Shown in pieces: positions 1-6,106 of a stretch of 8,001 bases of DNA. Below the pieces are notes generated by a model that searched no databases, was not told the origin of the DNA, and worked only from the letters and a program-made list of their open reading frames with translations. The stretch is from Candidatus Altarchaeales archaeon (lineage in GTDB: Archaea; Altiarchaeota; Altiarchaeia; IMC4; QMZM01): NCBI GenBank assembly GCA_003663115.1, contig QMZJ01000058.1:1-8001 (forward strand). The letters run 5' to 3'. The translations under genes were made by a program, and so were the position numbers. Within the stretch, counting starts at the first letter, position 1, and each line of letters begins with the position of its first letter.

Positions 1-18
1 ATTAATGATGTTTTGAAA

Positions 19-1731
19 ATGGATGTAAAAAAACAAGAAGTGGGGTATGGGGAGATATTTGAGGAGGTAAATAGAACAAAAACTCATCAAGGACATGAAA
101 ATTTATATGAGAGTTCATCGACAGGGGTAAAAGGGCTTGACAAACTTCTTGGTGGAGGATTTCCAAAGGGCTCTGTTGTTTTACTCGCCGGATCTTCGGG
201 AAGTGGTAAGACGATATTTTCATTCCAGTGGTTATTTGAAGGTATAAAGAATGGAGAGAATGGGATTTATATAACAGTGACTGAACCCTTATTCAAAACA
301 CTAAAGAATCTTGAGGTAATGAATTTCTATGATAGGAATGCTATAGAGCGGGAGAAATTGAAGATAATAGATATAAGGGAAATCTATAAAGACGAGGGAT
401 TTAATCTGGAGAGGATTATTAATTTTATTGAGGAGCAGGTTAGGCAGAATAATGCAAGAAGATTATGTATTGATTCGATAACGGCTATTGCTTATAATCT
501 TGATAATAAAGCCAAGATAAGAAAATTTATTTTTGAACTTGGTAAGGTTATTGCAACATTGGGATGTACAACTGTTCTAACAAGCGAAGTTGTTGATAGA
601 GATAGATACTCTGTTTATAATGTTGAGGAATTTATCTCTGATGCGATCATTAAATTGGCCCAGATAAGAATTGGTGATGAACTGCAGAGAGTCATGCGAA
701 TTGTTAAGATTAGGGGCAGGGGCTGCAGGTCAGATGACCTTTATTTTAAGATTTCGGAGCGGGGTATTAGAGTTTTTCCAAAGTTAGATATCTCGTTAAA
801 TTATAAGTCCTCGACCGAGAGGGTTTCAACTGGTAATGAAGCTTTAGATGATCTTTTATCGGGTGGTATATTTAGAGGTTCCTCTACACTTATTGCAGGT
901 CCAACTGGAACGGGAAAATCTCTGTTGAGTATGCAGTTTATTATTGAAGGTTTAGAGAGGGGGGAACCATGCCTATATGCCGGATTTGAGGAAAGTAGAG
1001 ATCAATTGATAAGGAATGCTAAAGGGTTTGGATGGGATCTGGAGAAATACGAAAAGAACGGGCTTCTTACATTGAGGTGTGTTTATCCGAGAGAAAAGCA
1101 TATTGAGGAGCATTTAACGGATATGGGACATATAGTAGAAGGTAGGAAGATTAATAGATGTGTTATTGATTCTCTCTCTGCTATTGAAAATTCTTTTCCA
1201 GAGGAAAATTTTGCAGATTTTGTAATTAGGGTTAACGGTTATCTAAAAATGCAAAATGTGACAACATTCTTTACATCTGCAGCAACTTCATTAATTGGTA
1301 GTAGAAGATTGACGGAGAGCCATATCTCAACAATAGCGGATAATATTATCATGCTAAAACATGTCGAAATGCAGGGTGAATTGGGATTGGTGATAAATAT
1401 AATCAAGGCCAGAGGGAGTAGCCACAGTAAGAGACTAATTGAATACAGGATAACAGATAAAGGAATTGCTATAGGGCAATGTCTGTATGGTTATGAAGGG
1501 ATTATAGGTGGTATGACGAGGAAGACGGGGGACACTGTAGAGGATAAGCTCGAATCAGAGTTTGAGAAGTTTATTGGTTCTGAGACAGAATCTGTATTTC
1601 CATCTTTAAAGTCCGAAGGTTTTTCAAAAGAGAATATCTTTGCTTGTATTGATAAATTGATTAAGAAGGGGATTCTGAAGAAGGATAATGGTATTGAGTT
1701 GAAGGAAGATGTTAAAAAAATAATGAGATAA
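19..1731 (+). CDS. Two-domain KaiC-type RecA-fold ATPase with C-terminal extension
   Basis: A cytoplasmic KaiC-family protein with two tandem RecA-fold domains. Residues are counted from the ATG at 19 (570 aa). Domain I, about 35-255, has Walker A GSSGSGKT (58-65) and Walker B RLCIDS (Asp152). Domain II, about 270-495, has Walker A GPTGTGKS (294-301), the catalytic pair Glu324-Glu325 in GFEES, and Walker B RCVIDS (Asp384). In domain II the segment LTESHISTIADN matches the phosphorylated segment of cyanobacterial KaiC, with Thr432, Ser437 and Thr438 at the Thr426/Ser431/Thr432 positions. In domain I the Glu pair is reduced to Thr88-Glu89-Pro. A tail of about 72 residues after GYEGIIGG could be a small winged helix. 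The family hydrolyses ATP as hexamers; a signalling role in archaea is inference. It heads an operon with two KaiC-like pseudo-ATPases. No KaiA or KaiB gene is present. The start is uncertain: TTG at 13 is in frame and the frame stays open to base 1. Confidence 0.93.
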   Translation: MDVKKQEVGYGEIFEEVNRTKTHQGHENLYESSSTGVKGLDKLLGGGFPKGSVVLLAGSSGSGKTIFSFQWLFEGIKNGENGIYITVTEPLFKTLKNLEVMNFYDRNAIEREKLKIIDIREIYKDEGFNLERIINFIEEQVRQNNARRLCIDSITAIAYNLDNKAKIRKFIFELGKVIATLGCTTVLTSEVVDRDRYSVYNVEEFISDAIIKLAQIRIGDELQRVMRIVKIRGRGCRSDDLYFKISERGIRVFPKLDISLNYKSSTERVSTGNEALDDLLSGGIFRGSSTLIAGPTGTGKSLLSMQFIIEGLERGEPCLYAGFEESRDQLIRNAKGFGWDLEKYEKNGLLTLRCVYPREKHIEEHLTDMGHIVEGRKINRCVIDSLSAIENSFPEENFADFVIRVNGYLKMQNVTTFFTSAATSLIGSRRLTESHISTIADNIIMLKHVEMQGELGLVINIIKARGSSHSKRLIEYRITDKGIAIGQCLYGYEGIIGGMTRKTGDTVEDKLESEFEKFIGSETESVFPSLKSEGFSKENIFACIDKLIKKGILKKDNGIELKEDVKKIMR

Positions 1732-1741
1732 GTGTTGTGAA

Positions 1742-2311
1742 ATGGTTAATGTAAAGAAATTGCTGAGGGATATAGTTGAGAAATATCCATCCAGTGCAGT
1801 AGTGATGATGGAACTCCCTACAGAGAGTTATTTTGATGTAAATATTGCCACTGTAAAATTTCTAATAGACAGGGAATTTGAGGGGATATATATAAGTTTT
1901 CACAGACCATTCAAGAATATTTTATCTTTATTTGAACAGCATAAGATAGACACGAATAAATTATTTTTTATAGATACTGCAACTGCATTGAGTAAAGGTA
2001 CCGGAGAAGAAAATCCCCGATGCATCTATATTTCTAAATCAGTAGATATTGATGAATTAATAAGAGCAATCTATATTACGCTTCCAAAGCTGAAAGGCAG
2101 GGGGAGGTTTATATTTATTGATTCTATAACGACTATAGCAATCTACAAACCACTATCTGAGACCATGAGATTTTCTGAATTTTTAATTAGAATTGTGAGA
2201 AAGAACGAAGTGGAAAATGTTATATTTAATGTTGCAAGAGACCTCGTGCAGAAAAAATTTATTAGGGATATTGCTCTTCGTGTTGATAAGGTAATAAGTG
2301 TTGCAGAATGA
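1742..2311 (+). CDS. KaiC/RecA-like protein without a P-loop (probable pseudo-ATPase), first copy
   Basis: A 189-residue soluble protein that resembles one KaiC/RAD55-type RecA domain with the nucleotide-binding loop eroded. Where a Walker A glycine-lysine loop should follow the first strand (VVMMEL, about 20-25) there is LPTESYFD, with no Gly-Lys-Thr/Ser. The later core is recognisable: GIYISFHRPFKNI (position of the strand after the P-loop helix), the segment IDTNKLFFIDT, and a clear Walker B strand FIFIDSITT (Asp127), followed by ENVIFNVARDL. The paralogue immediately downstream shares these landmarks at nearly the same spacing. The gene starts 10 bases after the KaiC-type gene and ends in an ATGA overlap with the next, so it is almost certainly in the same transcript. 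No clear Shine-Dalgarno site lies at a proper distance. Similar single-domain proteins occur beside KaiC-like genes in archaea (from memory). Function is unknown; a partner or regulator of the KaiC protein is an inference. Confidence 0.88.
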   Translation: MVNVKKLLRDIVEKYPSSAVVMMELPTESYFDVNIATVKFLIDREFEGIYISFHRPFKNILSLFEQHKIDTNKLFFIDTATALSKGTGEENPRCIYISKSVDIDELIRAIYITLPKLKGRGRFIFIDSITTIAIYKPLSETMRFSEFLIRIVRKNEVENVIFNVARDLVQKKFIRDIALRVDKVISVAE

Positions 2312-2865
2312 TAGATGCAAAAAAACTTGAAAATGAATTGAATAATATTCCAGATGGCTGGATTGTGCTATTAGAAACAAGTGCAGAGAATGTATTGGAA
2401 GTTAGTTTAGTTGTTCTGAAATTTCTGTCAAATAATAATTATACAGGGATAGTGTTATCGGCAAGCAGACCATATCAAAATCTGATAAAACTCTACAAAC
2501 AAAATGGCATTGATACAGAGAAGATATTTATTATTGATTGTGTATCAGAAAGTTATGGAGGTAACCTGGAAGAGTCAAATAATGTGCAATACATTGAGAG
2601 TGTATCTGCATTGACAAGCATCTCAATTTCAATAGATAAGGTTATTGGATTAATAAGAGGGGGAAAATTTCTTTTTATTGATTCAATAACTACTATGCTT
2701 ATACATAATGAACCCGGTGTATTTGTGAGATTTATCCACAGTGTGATGACAAGGCTGCGTACAAGGGAGATAACTGGGATAATTGTCTCATTGAGTGAGA
2801 CTGATAGGGAGATAAGGGCAGAGATTATGCAGCTGTGTGATAGGATTATAAATTATAAACCTTGA
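2308..2865 (+). CDS. KaiC/RecA-like protein without a P-loop (probable pseudo-ATPase), second copy
   Basis: A 185-residue soluble protein, paralogous to the preceding gene product. Shared landmarks are KKL near the N-terminus, a hydrophobic first strand (WIVLLE, 18-23), the degenerate loop TSAENVLE (24-31) in place of Walker A, GIVLSASRPYQNL, IDTEKIFIIDC, and the Walker B strand FLFIDSITT (Asp125). A C-terminal strand, GIIVSL, is followed by CDRIINY, comparable to RVDKVISV in the first copy. No membrane segment or signal peptide is visible. The ATG overlaps the TGA of the previous gene (ATGA at 2308-2311), which suggests coupled translation and roughly matched protein amounts. The two copies look diverged enough for separate roles rather than a recent duplication. 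It is the last gene of the operon, because the next gene lies on the other strand. Biochemical function is unknown. Confidence 0.88.
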   Translation: MIDAKKLENELNNIPDGWIVLLETSAENVLEVSLVVLKFLSNNNYTGIVLSASRPYQNLIKLYKQNGIDTEKIFIIDCVSESYGGNLEESNNVQYIESVSALTSISISIDKVIGLIRGGKFLFIDSITTMLIHNEPGVFVRFIHSVMTRLRTREITGIIVSLSETDREIRAEIMQLCDRIINYKP

Positions 2866-2909
2866 TTTTGTATCCGTGAATTATGTCCCAACCTCAACTT
2901 ACAGTCTCG

Positions 2910-2915
2910 AAAAAA
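2910..2915 (-). terminator. Possible T-tract terminator of the YdjM-type gene
   Basis: Six A residues on the + strand read as T6 on the minus strand, starting about 12 bases after the minus-strand stop codon. Archaeal RNA polymerase can stop at such U-runs without a hairpin, so this may end the YdjM-type transcript. The gap 2866-2927 holds nothing else I can recognise, and no comparable T-run follows the pseudo-ATPase operon coming from the left. Confidence 0.3.
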
Positions 2916-2927
2916 GGATATATTAGA

Positions 2928-3365
2928 TTAAAATAAACTGAATTCTTCATCAATAACCAGGTGACTTAAAAAGCCTAGGAGTGCAAAAAACGGGAACCAT
3001 GGATCGATGAGAAGAAGGGGCGTAGAAAACAGAATCCCTGCAGTGATCGTATGAAAGAAGCCCCTGTGTTTAATGAAGGGGGCCGCCAAAAGGAAGAATG
3101 CCAAGGCGATTCCCATTAAACCCAGAATAAGAGCGGGATACAGTAGATAGAAGACAGAAGACAGAAGGAAAACCCCGGCAAGGAGTTGCCGTACCTTTGA
3201 CCCTTTTGCATCTATATCCGGGAGGATGGAATATAAGACTCCGATGAAAAACCCAATAACTAGAGTAGCCGGAGAGATTCTGAGTTCAAGGTAATAATGG
3301 AGAATTGCCAGTAGAACCGAAATAAATATGCTATAGGCAGTAATATGTACCCTGTAACCGCTCAT
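2928..3365 (-). CDS. YdjM-type membrane protein, putative metal-dependent hydrolase
   Basis: A 145-residue integral membrane protein of the YdjM/DUF457 type, often annotated as a membrane-bound metal-dependent hydrolase; no activity is firmly established. Family polar residues sit among hydrophobic segments in the usual order: His7 in YRVHI, SILPDIDAKGS (Asp50, Asp52, Ser56), KHRGFFHT (His100, Arg101, Gly102, His105) and GFLSHLVID (His135, Asp139). The spaced His/Asp residues suggest a metal site at the membrane face. About four hydrophobic segments are visible (roughly 9-27, 31-48, 61-95, 107-137). The C-terminus is short after the last motif, but the protein is not obviously truncated. An AAGGTA on the minus strand (3371-3376) a few bases before the ATG is a possible Shine-Dalgarno site and supports this start. 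The gene diverges from the VWA gene with only 29 bases between start codons. A functional link is possible but unproven. Confidence 0.85.
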   Translation of the reverse strand: MSGYRVHITAYSIFISVLLAILHYYLELRISPATLVIGFFIGVLYSILPDIDAKGSKVRQLLAGVFLLSSVFYLLYPALILGLMGIALAFFLLAAPFIKHRGFFHTITAGILFSTPLLLIDPWFPFFALLGFLSHLVIDEEFSLF

Positions 3366-3372
3366 ATTATTA
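3364..3372 (+). promoter_or_regulatory. Candidate TATA box of the VWA/BatA gene
   Basis: ATATTATTA is centred about 27 bases before the VWA gene's ATG, the distance expected for a leaderless archaeal transcript. No Shine-Dalgarno site precedes that ATG, which fits. The box overlaps the start codon of the divergent YdjM-type gene. Confidence 0.45.
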
Positions 3373-3386
3373 CCTTAGCTTTCATG

Positions 3387-3395
3387 TAATTAATA
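3387..3395 (-). promoter_or_regulatory. Candidate TATA box of the YdjM-type gene
   Basis: On the minus strand this reads TATTAATTA, centred about 26 bases before the YdjM-type ATG. It reaches into the first base of the VWA gene's start codon. The mirror-image placement of the two boxes leaves little room for both promoters to be occupied at once. Confidence 0.42.
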
Positions 3396-5341
3396 TGCAG
3401 TCATTAGGTCTGAGTAACCCATGGGCCCTGACGGGTTTATTACTGTTAATTCCAATCATCCTGCTCTATCTTCTAAAGCCGAAACCCAGGCACATAAAAT
3501 TCCCCACGATAATGTTCATAACCAGGATAGAAAAGGATAGAAGATTCCGACTTTTTCCCAAGAGATTTGTCAGGGACCCATTGCTAATAATCCAGCTCCT
3601 TATCGTTCTTTTCCTCGTTCTTGCGATCGCAAATCCATTCTTCATCTCTCAAGTCGAGAAGAGACCCATGGGGAATATCGTCTTCGTCATAGACTCCTCT
3701 GCAAGTATGCAATCCACGGACATACGCCCCAGTAGGTTTTCGAGGGCAAAGGAATTAGCTAAGAAAATTCTCGACGACTCAAGCCCCGAAAGCTCCTTCA
3801 GCATCATTTTAGCCGAGAATATGCCCATCGTTGTTCTAAAAAATTCGGACAGGGAAACAGCTAGAACTGTCCTGGATAGATTAACCTGTGCGGATACACC
3901 GACAAACATCGGCGATTCAATTCTCTTCGCCAGGGATATGCTCTCTGGTGTAAAAACAAACAGGGAGATCTATGTCTTCTCAGACTTCTCAAATAGTGAG
4001 GGAACGGATATAGAGCTGGCGAGTAAGCTCGCATTGAGGGATGGAATCGATATAAAGCTAATAAAGGTATTTGCGGGAGGCAATAATATAGGGATTATCG
4101 ACATAGATGCAAAGAGGTTCCTGACAAACAGGGATAGATTTTATCTGACATTCACCCTCGAAAACTTTAATTCGGAGGAAATTACTGTAGAGGGAGAAAT
4201 CCTCGTAGATGGAAATTCAATAGAAAGTATCAGGGAGAAGATCCCGGGCAGATCGACAAAGTTGATTCATATAGAGGATGACATATCTCCCGAATCCCAT
4301 ATAGTAGGTGTTAGAATAGACAATGAGGATGATCTTACGATAGATAATGAGGCCTATGCGATAATACCGGAAATTAAGAAATATAGTGTTCTGTTAATTA
4401 CGGACGATGACTCAGATATCTACCTGGAGCACGCATTGAAATCCTCGCCAGATATAAAACTAACGAAGGCGATCCCTCCTGTAATTCCAGAATTTGATGG
4501 ATTTGATACGGTAGTTCAGGGTGAGGTGAATAAAGAGCTTCTATTGAAGGGCATGTATGGTGACCTAAAGCTGTACGTGGAGGAGGGGGGCAATCTGGTA
4601 GTCCTTGCCTGCTCAGATCTGGGGGACATCAAGGATCCGGATTTAGAAGTTCTTTTACCCGTAAGGCTGGAATGGATAAAGAATCTGGAGAGTGAGATTG
4701 AAATCCTCAAGGACCATGAAATTTTAAGAGACACGGTTCTGGAGGACATAATTGTAAAGAGATACTTCAAGTGCAATGCTAAGAACAAATCCGAGGTGGT
4801 GGCGGAGGTGACGGGAATGCCAGAGATAGCCTATCATAGGTATGGGGAGGGCATGGTTGTTTATGTTGGTCTCAACCCGAATCCATCGTGGAGTAACTTT
4901 TATTATAGTTCTTCGATGCCAATATTCTGGTTTCAACTCATCAGGTGGATAAACAGGGCTGATACAGCCACGGTGATGTACAACTTCAAAACCGGAGAAT
5001 CTCTACCGGTAAGGCAGACAGTAAATGTAACCACCCCATCAAATAAGACACTCGAGGGAAGAAACATAATTCTCGATGAGATCGGCATCTATAAAACAGA
5101 AACCTCCGGGAATAAAGAACAGATAGCGGTAAACCTCGCAAATGAAAAGGAATCGGACATAGCCGGATCCATAGGGATGGACACGATAAATGTGGGTTCT
5201 GAAATAAAAAGAGAGAAGATAGATGTAGAGCAGGACCTGTATCCCTATCTGCTATCCATAGTTCTCTTTCTATTGATAATGGAGTTAATCTATTATATCA
5301 GGAGGGGTTACTTCCAGCGAAAGACCGGCTCTGGAACATAA
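3395..5341 (+). CDS. BatA-type membrane protein with von Willebrand factor A domain
   Basis: A 648-residue membrane-anchored protein of the BatA/VWA family. The N-terminus carries the BatA-type segment (aerotolerance-regulator N-terminal domain): a membrane helix at about 11-27, the basic motif LKPKPR, then a second helix at about 62-80. A VWA domain follows with a metal-ion-dependent adhesion site: Asp100, Ser102 and Ser104 in VIDSSASM, Thr168/Thr170 in the ADTPTN region, and Asp197 in YVFSDFS. The middle (about 335-420) looks like a glutamine-amidotransferase-like fold without an evident catalytic Cys-His pair, with LYVEEGGNLVVLA as landmark. A GEGMVVYVG strand and a final helix (about 615-636) with a basic tail follow. 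Such proteins usually work with MoxR-type AAA ATPases and DUF58 proteins in cell-envelope or stress processes, but neither is in this window. No Shine-Dalgarno site precedes the ATG, which is probably leaderless. It converges on the kinase gene downstream. Confidence 0.92.
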   Translation: MQSLGLSNPWALTGLLLLIPIILLYLLKPKPRHIKFPTIMFITRIEKDRRFRLFPKRFVRDPLLIIQLLIVLFLVLAIANPFFISQVEKRPMGNIVFVIDSSASMQSTDIRPSRFSRAKELAKKILDDSSPESSFSIILAENMPIVVLKNSDRETARTVLDRLTCADTPTNIGDSILFARDMLSGVKTNREIYVFSDFSNSEGTDIELASKLALRDGIDIKLIKVFAGGNNIGIIDIDAKRFLTNRDRFYLTFTLENFNSEEITVEGEILVDGNSIESIREKIPGRSTKLIHIEDDISPESHIVGVRIDNEDDLTIDNEAYAIIPEIKKYSVLLITDDDSDIYLEHALKSSPDIKLTKAIPPVIPEFDGFDTVVQGEVNKELLLKGMYGDLKLYVEEGGNLVVLACSDLGDIKDPDLEVLLPVRLEWIKNLESEIEILKDHEILRDTVLEDIIVKRYFKCNAKNKSEVVAEVTGMPEIAYHRYGEGMVVYVGLNPNPSWSNFYYSSSMPIFWFQLIRWINRADTATVMYNFKTGESLPVRQTVNVTTPSNKTLEGRNIILDEIGIYKTETSGNKEQIAVNLANEKESDIAGSIGMDTINVGSEIKREKIDVEQDLYPYLLSIVLFLLIMELIYYIRRGYFQRKTGSGT

Positions 5342-5346
5342 AGGCA

Positions 5347-5360
5347 GAGAGAAAACTCTC
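5347..5360. terminator. Small hairpin between convergent genes
   Basis: GAGAG-AAAA-CTCTC is a perfect 5-bp inverted repeat with a four-base loop, lying in the 30-base gap between the stop codons of the VWA gene and the kinase gene. It could act on both transcripts. There is no T-run after it in either direction, so a terminator role is weakly supported. Confidence 0.25.
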
Positions 5361-5371
5361 GGATTAACCCC

Positions 5372-5857
5372 TTATCTCTTGTATCCAATCCTTCTCAGAA
5401 ATTCCTTCCTTTCCCTCTTGTGCTCTTTGGTTTCTATTCCCCTCGGCTTTTCGCCGTCTATGACCCCAAGGATTCCCTTGCCCTGTTCCTCCTCCGCGAT
5501 GACCACTTTCAGCGGGTTAGCGGTCGCGGCGAAGATGTGGCAGACCTCGGGGACCTCCTTAATCCGGTTTAGAACATTTATTGGATAGCACTCCCTCAAA
5601 AAAACTATGAATGAATGACCTGCACCGATCTTCTTAGCATTCTTCTCCGCCAGCTTTATCAGCTCGGGATCCGTGCCGTCAGAGCGGATCAGGCAATCGC
5701 CGGAGGATTCGCAGAAGGCAAGCCCGAACTTTATTCCCGGAACTGCCGTAACCAGAGCTTCATAGATATCTTCCACGGTCTTAATGAAGTGGGCCTGACC
5801 CAGAATCAGATTCAACTCGGGTGGTTTCTCTATCTCTACCAGGTTGATTTTTATCAT
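5372..5857 (-). CDS. Adenosine-specific kinase family protein (DUF355/COG1839)
   Basis: A 161-residue soluble protein whose whole length matches the archaeal adenosine-specific kinase family (Pfam PF04008). Recognisable conserved segments are LGQAHFIKTVEDIYEA (19-34), VPGIKFGLAFCE (39-50), IGAGHSFIVFL (77-87), PINVLNRIKEVPEVC (92-106), FAATANPLKVV (109-119) and GILGVIDG (128-135). Family knowledge: the Pyrobaculum homologue binds adenosine and AMP and carries a modified histidine interpreted as phosphorylated. His81 in the IGAGHSF segment and His23 are candidates here. The exact reaction in the cell is not well settled. The basic C-terminus (KERKEFLRRIGYKR-like end) is usual for the family, so the protein appears complete. 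It is transcribed alone, converging on the VWA gene and diverging from argH. No Shine-Dalgarno site precedes the ATG, which suggests a leaderless message. Confidence 0.93.
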   Translation of the reverse strand: MIKINLVEIEKPPELNLILGQAHFIKTVEDIYEALVTAVPGIKFGLAFCESSGDCLIRSDGTDPELIKLAEKNAKKIGAGHSFIVFLRECYPINVLNRIKEVPEVCHIFAATANPLKVVIAEEEQGKGILGVIDGEKPRGIETKEHKRERKEFLRRIGYKR

Positions 5858-5872
5858 GAATAAAATTATGGA

Positions 5873-5885
5873 TTTATCTAAAAAA
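5873..5885 (-). promoter_or_regulatory. Possible promoter of the adenosine-specific kinase gene
   Basis: On the minus strand this reads TTTTTTAGATAAA, an AT-rich stretch about 16-28 bases before the kinase ATG. The position suits a TATA box of a leaderless transcript, but the sequence is a poor match to the archaeal consensus. Confidence 0.28.
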
Positions 5886-5895
5886 TAGCGAACCC

Positions 5896-5903
5896 TTTAT
5901 ATA
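5896..5903 (+). promoter_or_regulatory. Strong archaeal-type TATA box upstream of argH
   Basis: TTTATATA is an excellent match to the archaeal TATA consensus. Transcription would begin near 5922-5928 on the + strand, about 180 bases before the argH start. It therefore gives either a long argH leader or a separate short RNA. The first copy of an 11-base direct repeat overlaps the box. Confidence 0.5.
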
Positions 5904-5929
5904 CCTGAAATCTCCATAATATACCTGAA
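5899..5929 (+). repeat. Pair of 11-base direct repeats with 20-base period, possible operator
   Basis: ATATACCTGAA occurs at 5899-5909 and again, identical, at 5919-5929. The 20-base period is about two helix turns, so both copies face the same side of the DNA. One copy overlaps the TATA box and the other the expected transcription start, the arrangement expected for a repressor site. The bound factor is unknown. Confidence 0.45.
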
Positions 5930-6106
5930 GGGGTGGCGATCGAGTCAAGGGCTGAAAGGTTGCCTATAGTAGATTCGTTTTGATGCGCAGTTTATAAGGT
6001 AGGCGGTATTTTTTAAACGCTCTTGCCACTCCTTCACTAGGTTTATGATCCAGCTGAGATATTTATTTCTGCAATCTTCATTGTATAGTAATACAGGTAG
6101 TTTAAA
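5930..6106 (+). other. Non-coding stretch before argH: leader or possible small RNA
   Basis: The kinase-argH gap (5858-6106, 249 bases) has no convincing gene. After the TATA box and repeats, about 5925-5990 is GC-richer (34 of 66 bases by my count) than its AT-rich flanks, including a possible 5-bp stem GGCGA/TTGCC (5935-5939 with 5960-5964). A T6 run follows at 6009-6014 in the loop of an imperfect inverted repeat (5998-6027). This could be a short RNA of about 90 bases ending at the T-run, or the leader of argH. Further TATA-like stretches (TTTATAA at 5991, ATTTATTT at 6060) could drive argH from nearer its start. No tRNA or C/D-box pattern fits. Confidence 0.3.

Noticed and set aside
13..18. 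TTG at 13 as start of the KaiC-type gene
   Set aside because: ATG at 19 is two codons later and preferable. The frame is open to base 1, so a start further upstream cannot be excluded.
5615..5863. Open frames on the + strand opposite the adenosine-specific kinase gene
   Set aside because: The minus frame matches a known family along its whole length; the opposite frames are shadows.
5925..5990. tRNA-like or C/D-box RNA in the GC-richer stretch before argH
   Set aside because: There is no T-arm consensus (GTTCGAATC-like), no 7-bp acceptor stem, and the only C-box-like TGATGCG mismatches the consensus.
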